Of a stretch of DNA of 7,326 nucleotides, positions 1-5,882 are shown piece by piece (within the stretch, counting starts at the first letter, position 1; the number at the start of each line of letters is the position of its first letter). A program made the position numbers and the translations under genes. Location: NCBI GenBank assembly GCA_030639955.1, contig DAOWKH010000029.1, positions 1-7,326 of the forward strand. The letters run 5' to 3'. The DNA is from Candidatus Omnitrophota bacterium. GTDB lineage: Bacteria > Omnitrophota > 4484-213. The notes under the pieces are model-generated. The model did no database searches. It had not been told where the DNA came from and was given only the letters and a program-made list of their open reading frames with translations.

Positions 1-14
1 CTGTTAATCTTGAT

Positions 15-228
15 TAGGGTTTTTGCGTATTAAGTGAACATTGGTTTTTTTAACCGGTAGGTCTACGACTAAAATCAAGTTGAGGCAGGAAATACAAAAA
101 TCATGTTTGAGGCCGCCGATGTCCTGAACCGTTTCGGGACAGAGGCGGGCGAGTTTGATTTTTGCCTGCCGAGACGCAGATTTTAGCGTTAAGAAAAAAC
201 CACGAGAGCGAGAAATGGAAAAATCCTA
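15..228. repeat. 214 bp long-hairpin element, copy 1
   Basis: This is an interspersed repeat. It aligns without gaps to positions 2145-2358, with about 23 differences by my hand count (roughly 89% identity). It is a nested inverted repeat. The ends 15-26 and 217-228 pair over 12 positions with one mismatch and one G-T pair. Inside are GGTTTTTT/AAAAAACC, ACGaCTAAAATC/GATTTTAGCG, AAAAATCA/TGATTTTT, CCGC/GCGG and an apical stem GTCCTGAA/TTCGGGAC. The last three bases of the element, read on the minus strand, are the TAG stop of coaC, so the element abuts or created that gene's end. No transposase is present. It could be a MITE-like passive mobile element or a structured RNA; I do not recognise a named family. 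Confidence 0.85.
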
Positions 229-756
229 TCCTAAGCTCTTTATTGTTGTTTCAACAATTGTCTCCACCGAAGCCAGATGCCCTTCTCCTTCCTTTCCGCA
301 AGCCAAATCTCCGTAAATAGGGGAAATAAATTGGTATCCCCTTTTTTGCAATCGTTTTATATTCTCTTGGACAATAGCGTTTTGATACATATTCTCATTC
401 ATTGCCGGGGCAATCAAAACCTTTGCTTTTGTCGCAATAACTATATTGGTCAATAAATCATCACAAATCCCATTGGCGAGTTTGCCAATAATATTAGCCG
501 TAGCCGGAGCGAGCAAAATAAGCCCTGCCCTTTCGGCTAAAGAGATATGCAAAACCTCATTGCTCTGGGAAAACATTTCTACAAAAACAGGATTTTTAGA
601 AATGGTCTGAAAGGTTAACGCAGAAACAAATTTAGTAGCCGCTGAGGTCATCACCACTACTGCATTATTTCCCTTCTTGGTTAACTGGTTGACTATCTCT
701 ACCGTTTTATAGGCAGCGATACTTCCGCTCACACCTATGATAATATCTTTAATCAT
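226..756 (-). CDS. coaC: Phosphopantothenoylcysteine decarboxylase, single-domain (CoaC)
   Basis: This 176-residue flavoprotein of the HFCD family decarboxylates 4'-phosphopantothenoylcysteine to phosphopantetheine in cytosolic coenzyme A synthesis. Visible marks are the N-terminal GVSGSIAAYK flavin-binding segment (residues 8-17), the catalytic His70 in VLHISLAE, the APATAN motif (83-88), the substrate-recognising PAMN motif (117-120) followed by ENMY, and the active-site loop cysteine Cys153 in LACGKEGEGHLA. In many bacteria CoaC is fused to the ligase CoaB (about 400 residues in total). Here the protein stops at the end of the CoaC domain, at a TAG lying inside the edge of a 214 bp repeat. 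CoaB must be encoded elsewhere, or was split off by the repeat. The start overlaps the rpoZ stop in ATGA, preceded by a weak AGGGG ribosome site. It is the last gene seen of the remA-gmk-rpoZ-coaC operon. Confidence 0.93.
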   Translation of the reverse strand: MIKDIIIGVSGSIAAYKTVEIVNQLTKKGNNAVVVMTSAATKFVSALTFQTISKNPVFVEMFSQSNEVLHISLAERAGLILLAPATANIIGKLANGICDDLLTNIVIATKAKVLIAPAMNENMYQNAIVQENIKRLQKRGYQFISPIYGDLACGKEGEGHLASVETIVETTIKSLG

Positions 757-929
757 AGCTTCCCCTGCTTGAGTTCTTCCAAAGCAATAGTAATAAAATT
801 CGCTGAATCAATTTCTACCGACTTTTTTGCTCCTTTATTTAGTTCTTTTGCCCGTTGGGAAACCAATCGGGTTAATTTATACATTCCTCCTGCTTTCTTC
901 AATAACTCGACATCGGCAACATATATCAT
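753..929 (-). CDS. rpoZ: DNA-directed RNA polymerase omega subunit
   Basis: A 58-residue protein beginning MIYVADVELLKKAGG. It carries the omega signature segment YKLTRLVSQRAKELNKGA (residues 17-34), followed by a short acidic helix ending in IALEELKQGKL. Omega binds the C-terminal region of the beta-prime subunit and assists assembly of the polymerase core. It lacks the long C-terminal extension of some homologues but contains the conserved core. The start ATG overlaps the gmk stop (ATGA) and has a GAGGAG ribosome site 8 bases upstream. The stop overlaps the coaC start in another ATGA. Its position between gmk and coaC is the usual one in many bacteria, which supports the call despite its small size. 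Confidence 0.93.
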   Translation of the reverse strand: MIYVADVELLKKAGGMYKLTRLVSQRAKELNKGAKKSVEIDSANFITIALEELKQGKL

Positions 930-1483
930 ATCTTGAACTCCTCAGCTTTCATTATAACCTTAATATTTTCTACACAGTTTTTTAGGTTTTTATTAATTAC
1001 CAAATAATCGTATTTATTTCTCTCAGCCATTTCCTTGCGGGCAAGTTCTAGCCGGCGAGCAATCTCCGTCATAGTCTCTGTTTTCCTATTTGCCAATCTT
1101 TTTTTTAATTCTCTTAAAGATGGAGGAGCGATAAATATAAGCACTGTTTGCCCCTTGTATATTCTCTTTATCTGTTTCGCCCCCTTGACATCAATCTCCA
1201 ATAAAACATCTCCCTTTTTTATTTCTTTCTCCAAAAACTGTTTTGGCGTGCCGTAATAATTTCCCAATACTCTTGCCCACTCGGCAAATTTACCCTTTTC
1301 TATCTTTCTTTTGAACACTCTCTCAGAGACAAAAAAATAATCCTTTTTGTCCTTCTCTCCTTGACGCTGGAGGCGGGTGGTGCAAGAAACAGAATAAGCC
1401 CACGGATGCTGCTTTAAAAGACGGTTTCTAATTGTTGTCTTTCCTCCACCGGAGGGAGAAGAAAGCACAAAGATTTTTCCCAT
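926..1483 (-). CDS. gmk: Guanylate kinase
   Basis: A 185-residue cytosolic kinase that converts GMP and ATP to GDP and ADP, recycling and synthesising guanine nucleotides. The P-loop is SSPSGGGKTT (residues 8-17). The GMP-binding segment TTRLQRQGEKDKKDYFFV follows at 35-52, then YYGT (76-79), the IDVKGA strand with Asp98, the IFIAPPS strand (117-122), the lid region with arginines around 129-145, and YDYLVIN near 158-164. It is slightly shorter than the usual 200 or so residues, mostly at the C terminus, with nothing essential missing. The start ATG shares one base with the remA TAA (TAATG) and has an AGGAAG ribosome site 6 bases upstream, so the two genes are translationally coupled. Confidence 0.97.
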   Translation of the reverse strand: MGKIFVLSSPSGGGKTTIRNRLLKQHPWAYSVSCTTRLQRQGEKDKKDYFFVSERVFKRKIEKGKFAEWARVLGNYYGTPKQFLEKEIKKGDVLLEIDVKGAKQIKRIYKGQTVLIFIAPPSLRELKKRLANRKTETMTEIARRLELARKEMAERNKYDYLVINKNLKNCVENIKVIMKAEEFKI

Positions 1484-1734
1484 TATAATCTTCCTTTTAA
1501 ACTCTCTGGCTGAACACTGGAAAGAATAATGTAATCGCTGTCGGTAATAATAACCGCGCGCGTCTTTCGCCCATTAGTAACATCAACCAATTTACCCCTT
1601 CTTTTTGTCTCTGAAATCAACCTTTTTATGGGGGCAGAATCCGGAGAAACAATCGCTACAATCCTTTCGGCAAAAACCAGATTTTCAAAACCTAAATTGA
1701 CTACTTTTTTATCTCTCTTGGATTTACTTTTCAT
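1483..1734 (-). CDS. remA: RemA/DUF370 family regulatory protein
   Basis: An 83-residue member of the RemA (DUF370) family, small DNA-binding proteins that in Bacillus subtilis activate extracellular-matrix genes. The family core is nearly unbroken: VNLGFENLVFAERIVAIVSP (12-31), DSAPIKRLI (32-40), RRGKLVDVTNGRKTRAVIIT (45-64) and ILSSVQPES (70-78). A basic N-terminal extension of about ten residues (MKSKSKRDKK) precedes the point where most homologues start. No alternative ATG, GTG or TTG near the core explains it better. There is no Shine-Dalgarno sequence. Instead a perfect sigma-70 promoter ends 5 bases before the ATG, so the mRNA should be leaderless. The gene heads the gmk-rpoZ-coaC operon, as in many genomes. 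Its targets in this organism are unknown. Confidence 0.92.
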   Translation of the reverse strand: MKSKSKRDKKVVNLGFENLVFAERIVAIVSPDSAPIKRLISETKRRGKLVDVTNGRKTRAVIITDSDYIILSSVQPESLKGRL

Positions 1735-1739
1735 AAGAT

Positions 1740-1768
1740 ATTATATTTCTTACTTGGCTTTTTGTCAA
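1740..1768 (-). promoter_or_regulatory. Perfect consensus sigma-70 promoter of the remA operon
   Basis: On the minus strand TTGACA (1768-1763) is followed by exactly 17 bases and TATAAT (1745-1740), matching the textbook consensus at all 12 positions with ideal spacing. The TATAAT box ends only 5 bases before the remA ATG (1734-1732). Transcription should therefore start at or within a base or two of the start codon, giving a leaderless mRNA, in agreement with the missing ribosome site. A short palindrome (1770-1784) sits directly upstream of the -35 box. Confidence 0.88.
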
Positions 1769-1769
1769 A

Positions 1770-1784
1770 TTCGCCTCTGGCGAA
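1770..1784. repeat. Short GC-rich palindrome between antitoxin gene and remA promoter
   Basis: TTCGCC and GGCGAA pair around a TCT loop. It lies 32 bases past the stop of the antitoxin-like gene and 1 base upstream of the remA -35 box. It resembles the palindrome at 5860-5878 in form (CCGCC..GGCGG type arms, three-base loop). On the minus strand it is followed by only three Ts, so it is at best a weak terminator for the upstream gene. Confidence 0.55.
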
Positions 1785-1816
1785 ATGCAACGACCGAACT
1801 CAATAACTTCCACTTT

Positions 1817-2068
1817 TTATCCCTGTGCTACTCTATGGAGTAATTCCGAAATAAAAGTTTGATATTTTATACCTAATTGCTGAGTTTTCCGTTTAATAAG
1901 TCTCAAATCTTCGCTATTTACACGAACATTGAGAACTGAGTCTTTTTTGCGAGAAGCGAGAGCTTTGGCAATATTCTTAAACTCTTTAGGATTGATATCA
2001 ATATATTCTCCTTTGAGTAAAGCATTTTCAATTTGTCCCTCATTCTGTGTTAATTTTATTCTTTTCAT
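1817..2068 (-). CDS. CopG/ribbon-helix-helix antitoxin-like protein (orphan)
   Basis: An 83-residue basic protein. Its C-terminal half reads VLNVRVNSEDLRLIKRKTQQ (45-64) then LGIKYQTFISELLHRVAQG (65-83). This is the ribbon-helix-helix pattern of CopG/BrnA-type antitoxins: a short beta strand, then two helices joined by a GIxYQT turn. The N-terminal part (1-40) would be the toxin-binding region in that family. In family members the protein represses its own operon and neutralises a BrnT- or RelE-like ribonuclease toxin. No toxin gene is present: 82 bases separate it from remA downstream, and upstream lies only a hairpin and a non-coding repeat. I place the start at 2068 because AAGGAGGG (2082-2075) is ideally spaced. 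An upstream TTG at 2098 has no such site. The antitoxin function is inferred from family resemblance only. Confidence 0.75.
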   Translation of the reverse strand: MKRIKLTQNEGQIENALLKGEYIDINPKEFKNIAKALASRKKDSVLNVRVNSEDLRLIKRKTQQLGIKYQTFISELLHRVAQG

Positions 2069-2108
2069 AATTTTCCCTCCTTGTATATCTTTTAACAATT
2101 AATATACG

Positions 2109-2130
2109 AACTCCCTTTCGGGGAGTTTTT
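2109..2130 (+). terminator. Hairpin with T tail, plus strand
   Basis: AACTCCC (2109-2115) and GGGAGTT (2121-2127) form a 7 bp stem around TTTCG, followed by Ts through 2130. This is the form of an intrinsic terminator for plus-strand transcription. No plus-strand gene precedes it. On the minus strand the same stem lies between the long-hairpin element and the antitoxin-like gene but lacks a T run after it. It may end antisense transcription or simply be a small palindrome. Confidence 0.4.
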
Positions 2131-2144
2131 ACAGGTTAAATTAA

Positions 2145-2358
2145 GGAGATTTTTGCGTTTTGAACGAACATTGGTTTTTTTAGCCGGTAGGTCTACGACT
2201 AAAATCAAGTTGAGGCAGGAAATACAAAAATCATGTCTGAGACCGCTGATGTCCCGAAACGGTTCGGGACAGAGGCGGGCGAGTTTGATTTTTGCCTGCT
2301 GAGACGCAGATTTTAGCGTAAATAAAAAACCACGAGAGCGAGGAATGCAAAAATCTCC
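2145..2358. repeat. 214 bp long-hairpin element, copy 2
   Basis: This second copy of the element at 15-228 has exactly the same length. Its ends 2145-2156 and 2347-2358 are perfect 12-base inverted repeats (GGAGATTTTTGC and its complement). Nested inside are 2173-2180/2324-2331, 2195-2206/2309-2319 (one bulged A), 2226-2233/2286-2293, 2243-2246/2275-2278 and the perfect apical stem 2251-2258/2263-2270 with loop ACGG. Together these form one long interrupted hairpin. It occupies most of the roughly 330-base gene-free stretch between the tRNA and the antitoxin-like gene. A reading frame is open through both copies, but the differences fall mostly at first and second codon positions, which argues against a protein. 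Confidence 0.87.
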
Positions 2359-2384
2359 ACCACCACCTTTGCAAATAGGTCCTT

Positions 2385-2394
2385 CGCCCCGATA
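2385..2394. repeat. 10-base inverted copy of the tRNA-Arg 5' end
   Basis: The ten bases here (CGCCCCGATA on the plus strand) are the exact reverse complement of positions 2469-2478, which cover the first nine bases of the tRNA plus one base before it. In a minus-strand precursor RNA this segment could pair with the tRNA 5' strand over 10 bp, competing with the 7-8 bp acceptor stem. It also repeats the tRNA 3' acceptor strand (TCGGGGCG) in direct orientation 19 bases downstream. Confidence 0.5.
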
Positions 2395-2400
2395 AAATTT

Positions 2401-2477
2401 TGGCGCCCCGAGCAGGAGTCGAACCTGCAACCCCCAGATTCGAAGTCTGTTACTCTATCCAATTGAGCTATCGGGGC
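2401..2477 (-). tRNA. tRNA-Arg, anticodon UCG
   Basis: A full 77-base cloverleaf with encoded CCA. The acceptor stem GCCCCGA/TCGGGGC is followed by discriminator G and CCA. The D arm is GCTC/GAGT with loop AATTGGATA. The anticodon arm is ACAGA-CTTCGAA-TCTGG with anticodon TCG, the variable loop GGGTT, and the T arm GCAGG-TTCGACT-CCTGC. A20 in the D loop and C35 in the anticodon match known arginine identity elements. The outermost anticodon-stem pair (A27, G43) is mismatched and G10-T25 is a wobble; the rest is regular. It begins 3 bases after the stop codon of the DUF1846 gene, so it is probably cut from that transcript. Confidence 0.95.
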
Positions 2478-2480
2478 GTA

Positions 2481-4001
2481 TTATGGGGACATATAAAGAC
2501 TCTTGGTAGAGAAATTTGGCTCGCTAGTAAGATTTACTCCCAACTTTCTCAATCCTATTTCATCACCTGGGGTGGGAATATGAGTCATATGCACTTCGCA
2601 GCCATGGAGTTCCTTTAATTTCTCCATAGCTATTTGCACAGTGGGGTTCGCAGCTGTACTTATACTAAGCGTAATCAAGGCCTCTTCCAGATTTAGACTC
2701 AGTGTCTTTGTATTTAAAATATTTTTTTTGAGACTGCCTATTGATTCTATTGTGCTCGGCGATAACAAGTGTATCTTATCGGGAATTTCGGCTAACTGCT
2801 TTATAGCATTGAAAATAAGGCTGGATGCCGCATGCATAAGCGTAGAGTTTTTTCCGGTAACAATTGAACCATCTCTTAACTCTAAAGCCGCTCCACAAAA
2901 AATTCCCCCATCACCTTTTTTCTTCTGTTCTGCTTCTCGCGCAGCTCTTCTTGCCGGCTCAACCACAGACCTGTCTTCTAATTTGATATTAAGTTCTTCC
3001 ATAATAAGTTCTGTTCTCTGCACTGTTTCTTTATCCACAAACCCCATCACATGTTCACAGCTATATCTAAAAAACCTTCTTATTACCTCCTGCTTTGCTG
3101 CTTGCTTAACTACTTCATCGTTAGTAATCCCAAGACCGGCCCGATTTACTCCCATATCTGTGGGAGATTTATATACTGATTCGCTCCCTGTTATCCTCTC
3201 TAATATCCTTTTAAGCACCGGAAATATCTCTACATCACGGTTGTAATTAACCGCACTCTCTCCGTAGGCCTCTAAATGAAAAGGGTCTATCAGATTAAAA
3301 TCTCTAATGTCAGCTGTAGCTACCTCATAAGCTACATTTAGCGGATGTTTAAGCGGCAAATTCCAAATAGGAAAGGTTTCAAATTTAGCATACCCGCTTT
3401 TTTTCCCTCTTTTATAATCATGATATAATTGAGAAAGACAGGTGGCTAACTTTCCACTGCCCGGGCCAGGACCGGTAACTATAACCAATGGATTTTTGGT
3501 CTTGATATACTCATTTGCTCCGTAACCTTCATCACTTACAATTAAATCTGCATCTGTAGGATACCCTTTTGTAAAGCGGTGGGTATATACTTTTATATTC
3601 CTGCGTTCTAATTTATTTTTAAATATCGTAGCTGCCGGTTGATTATCGAAACGAGTTATTACTACTGCAGTTATATCAATACCCCAATCTCTTAAATCGT
3701 CAATCAACTTGAGAGCATCAACATCATAGGTAATTCCAAAATCTGCTCTCATCTTTCTTCTTTCAATATCGCCGGCATAAATACAAAGTAGAATATCGGC
3801 CTTATCTTTTAGTTGCCGTAAGAGCCGAATTTTTACATTAGGGTCAAACCCGGGCAAAACCCTTGCGGCATGATAATCAAAAAGGAACTTTCCTCCAAAC
3901 TCAAGGTATAATTTGTTATCAAATCTCTCGACTCTTTCTAAGATAGCCTGAGTCTGTTCTTTTAGATACCGCTCATTATCAAAACCTACTTCTTTTATCA
4001 T
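2481..4001 (-). CDS. DUF1846 family protein of unknown function
   Basis: A 506-residue protein matching the DUF1846 family (Pfam PF08903) along its full usual length of about 500 residues. There are no signal peptide or membrane segments, so it is cytosolic. Recognisable parts are LYLEFGGKFLFDYHAARVLP near the N terminus and a Walker-A-like glycine loop GPGPGSGKLAT (177-187) in which the usual Ser/Thr after Lys is Leu. A charged stretch PARRAAREAEQKKKGDGG follows (349-366), then a C-terminal motif KLGVNLTSEP (486-495). Its biochemical role is not established to my knowledge; the glycine loop suggests a nucleotide or phosphate ligand, by inference. I chose the ATG at 4001, preceded by GAGG and 7 bases past the glmS stop. 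A TTG at 4016 would overlap glmS by 8 bases and add five residues. The tRNA-Arg follows 3 bases after its stop. Confidence 0.88.
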   Translation of the reverse strand: MIKEVGFDNERYLKEQTQAILERVERFDNKLYLEFGGKFLFDYHAARVLPGFDPNVKIRLLRQLKDKADILLCIYAGDIERRKMRADFGITYDVDALKLIDDLRDWGIDITAVVITRFDNQPAATIFKNKLERRNIKVYTHRFTKGYPTDADLIVSDEGYGANEYIKTKNPLVIVTGPGPGSGKLATCLSQLYHDYKRGKKSGYAKFETFPIWNLPLKHPLNVAYEVATADIRDFNLIDPFHLEAYGESAVNYNRDVEIFPVLKRILERITGSESVYKSPTDMGVNRAGLGITNDEVVKQAAKQEVIRRFFRYSCEHVMGFVDKETVQRTELIMEELNIKLEDRSVVEPARRAAREAEQKKKGDGGIFCGAALELRDGSIVTGKNSTLMHAASSLIFNAIKQLAEIPDKIHLLSPSTIESIGSLKKNILNTKTLSLNLEEALITLSISTAANPTVQIAMEKLKELHGCEVHMTHIPTPGDEIGLRKLGVNLTSEPNFSTKSLYMSP

Positions 4002-4008
4002 AATTACC

Positions 4009-5805
4009 TCACTCAACTGTCACGCTCTTAGCCAGATTACGCGGCTTATCCACATCATAGCCCTTTAGGCAAGCTACATAATAAGCCAGAAGTTGCAAAG
4101 GAATTACCGTAAGCAAGGGAGAAAATAGGGGCTCTATTTTGGGGATAAAGATTACTTCTTTGACATAACTTTTTATTTGCTCATTTCCTTGAGTAGCGAT
4201 TGCGATGATTTTCCCTTTACGGGCAAGCCCCTCTTGAATATTGGAAAGCATCTTGTCGTAGACAGGCGAGTCGTTGGCAATACATACTATTGCCCGGTAT
4301 TCATCGATGAGGGCAATAGGTCCGTGCTTCATCTCGCCGGCGGCATAACCCTCGGCAGGGATATAAGAAAGTTCTTTTAACTTCAATGCCCCTTCTAAGG
4401 CATTGGGGAAATTAACCCCTCTGCCCAAATAAAGAAAGGCGCCAAAATGAAGATGTTTGCGGGCAATTCTCTTAATATCTTTGTTTTTGTCAAGAATTTT
4501 CTTTTGTGCCGCGGCAACCTTTTGCAAAGAAGAAATTGCTTTTTTTAGTTCATCTTTGTTTAAATTTTGTTTTAATTTTGCCAAATATAGGGCAAGCAGA
4601 TAGAGGGTCATCAGCTGAGCCGTGTATGCCTTTGTGGAAGCCACGCTTACCTCTGGACCGGCATAGGTGTCCAGATTGACATCGGATTCGCGGGTCAAAG
4701 ATGATCCTAAAACATTGCAGATGGAGATTAGTTTCGCTTTACTTTTCTTGGCTTCGCGCACCGCTGCCAATGTATCAGCGGTTTCCCCGGACTGGCTAAT
4801 GGCGATAATTAACGTATTCTTTTTTATAATTGGCTTTCTATATCTGAATTCGCTTGCTAAATCTACCCAGACCGGAATACGGACAAGGGATTCAAGGACA
4901 TATTTTCCCACCAACCCGGCGTGAAAAGCAGTCCCGCAGGCAACAATAATTATTTGTTCTATATCTCTAAAATCGATATTGCCCTCTGGGCTTACCCATT
5001 GAGAGAGTATTTTAGAAACGACTGCCGGCTGTTCGTAGATCTCCTTGAGCATAAAATCCCTAAATCCACCTTTCTGCGCCGCTTCAATACTATAAGAAAC
5101 ACTATCTATTTTGGGAGAAACCTTGTTACCTTCTAAGTCAGATATATCAACGTTGTCTTTCTCAATAACTGCGAGCTGTCTATTCTGCAGGTAGATAACC
5201 TTTTTAGTGTGCTTTAAAATTGCCGGGACATCAGAGGCGATGAAATTTTCTCCTTTACCCAAGCCAATAATCAAAGGAGAATCATTCCGCACCGCCAATA
5301 TTTTCTCTGGCTCATCAGCAGAAACAATTCCCAGGGCATAAGAGCCCTTCAATTTTTTCATTGCTTCTCTCAACGCCTTTTCTAAATTACCTTTATAAAA
5401 TTTGCTAATCAGATTGGGAATTACTTCGCTGTCTGTTTGGGATTTGAATCTATAATCATCTTTTTCCAATTCCCTTTTGAGCTCCTGATAGTTCTCAATT
5501 ATACCGTTGTGGACAACAGCAATTCGGCCACTGCAATCGCAGTGGGGATGGGCGTTTTTTGTGGAAGGTGCTCCATGTGTAGCCCAGCGAGTGTGCCCTA
5601 TCCCGAGTTCGCCAGAGACCTGTCTTTTTTTCAAAAGATTTTCCAAGTTCGCGATTCTACCCTTGCGTTTTAAGACAGAAACCTTGTTTTTATTGATGAC
5701 AGCTATCCCGGCTGAATCATATCCCCGATACTCAAGCCGTTTTAATCCCTCCAGGATAATCGGGGCGACTCTTTGCTTACCAATATAACCTATTATTCCA
5801 CACAT
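4009..5805 (-). CDS. glmS: Glutamine-fructose-6-phosphate aminotransferase (isomerising)
   Basis: This 598-residue enzyme makes glucosamine-6-phosphate from fructose-6-phosphate and glutamine, the entry step to UDP-GlcNAc for peptidoglycan and lipopolysaccharide. It has an N-terminal Ntn glutaminase domain with nucleophile Cys2 (MCGIIGYIG), EYRGYDSAG (25-33), glutamine-binding Arg73 in GHTRWATHG, oxyanion-hole HNG (99-101) and Asp125 in TDSEVI. Two SIS sugar-isomerase domains follow, with SQSGETADT (337-345), EVSVASTKAYTAQ (385-397), EGALKLKE (471-478), His494 in MKHGP and Lys593 near the end (NLAKSVTVE). All catalytic residues are present. There is no Shine-Dalgarno sequence before the ATG; a 57 bp palindromic element abuts it. 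No glmS ribozyme fits in the 77-base gap. It lies downstream of a PurF-like gene and upstream of DUF1846, probably in one operon. Confidence 0.98.
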   Translation of the reverse strand: MCGIIGYIGKQRVAPIILEGLKRLEYRGYDSAGIAVINKNKVSVLKRKGRIANLENLLKKRQVSGELGIGHTRWATHGAPSTKNAHPHCDCSGRIAVVHNGIIENYQELKRELEKDDYRFKSQTDSEVIPNLISKFYKGNLEKALREAMKKLKGSYALGIVSADEPEKILAVRNDSPLIIGLGKGENFIASDVPAILKHTKKVIYLQNRQLAVIEKDNVDISDLEGNKVSPKIDSVSYSIEAAQKGGFRDFMLKEIYEQPAVVSKILSQWVSPEGNIDFRDIEQIIIVACGTAFHAGLVGKYVLESLVRIPVWVDLASEFRYRKPIIKKNTLIIAISQSGETADTLAAVREAKKSKAKLISICNVLGSSLTRESDVNLDTYAGPEVSVASTKAYTAQLMTLYLLALYLAKLKQNLNKDELKKAISSLQKVAAAQKKILDKNKDIKRIARKHLHFGAFLYLGRGVNFPNALEGALKLKELSYIPAEGYAAGEMKHGPIALIDEYRAIVCIANDSPVYDKMLSNIQEGLARKGKIIAIATQGNEQIKSYVKEVIFIPKIEPLFSPLLTVIPLQLLAYYVACLKGYDVDKPRNLAKSVTVE

Positions 5806-5861
5806 TCAATAAGCACGCAACTTACGGAGCACAGTGAACGTAAGTTGCTGTGCGCATTAAA
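5805..5861. repeat. 57 bp palindromic leader element, copy 1 (before glmS)
   Basis: The arms 5813-5826 and 5839-5853 pair over 14 bp with one bulged base, and the ends carry TTYAAT inverted repeats (5805-5810 and 5856-5861). It matches 7241-7297 at identical length with about 11 differences. Four of the stem differences form two complete base-pair swaps, so the hairpin is preserved. On the minus strand the stem ends 7 bases before the glmS ATG, and the element's edge overlaps the first base of that codon. It may be a small mobile palindrome, a translational control hairpin, or both. Confidence 0.85.
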
Positions 5862-5878
5862 TCCGCCTCAGGCGGATT
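5860..5878. terminator. Perfect palindrome after the PurF-like gene; possible weak terminator
   Basis: AATCCGCC and GGCGGATT form a perfect 8 bp stem around a three-base loop, starting 4 bases past the stop of the PurF-like gene on the minus strand. Only TTTAA-like sequence follows, so termination would be weak, and partial read-through into glmS is expected. It touches the adjacent 57 bp element. The form resembles the palindrome at 1770-1784. Confidence 0.5.
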
Positions 5879-5882
5879 CTCC

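Noticed and set aside
15..225. Read-through extension of CoaC by roughly 70 residues after the TAG
   Set aside because: The extension is just the repeat's open frame, with the non-protein substitution pattern noted for the other copy. The CoaC domain is complete without it.
15..228. TA target-site duplication indicating an IS630/mariner-type MITE
   Set aside because: Copy 1 can be read as flanked by TA on both sides, but copy 2 (2145-2358) cannot, and no longer flanking duplication is visible.
2092..2430. 112-codon minus-strand open frame spanning the 214 bp element, from within the tRNA to the antitoxin start
   Set aside because: It begins inside the tRNA gene and consists mainly of the repeat. 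The same frame is open in copy 1, but of eight codon differences I compared in the core, seven are at first or second positions. That is the opposite of what protein conservation predicts.
2641..3246. 201-codon plus-strand open frame
   Set aside because: It lies antisense within the well-supported DUF1846 gene and has no recognisable protein features or ribosome site.
5806..5882. glmS ribozyme or glucosamine-6-phosphate riboswitch upstream of glmS
   Set aside because: The gap is only 77 bases and is filled by two simple hairpins. The much larger ribozyme core cannot fit, and the conserved pairings are absent.
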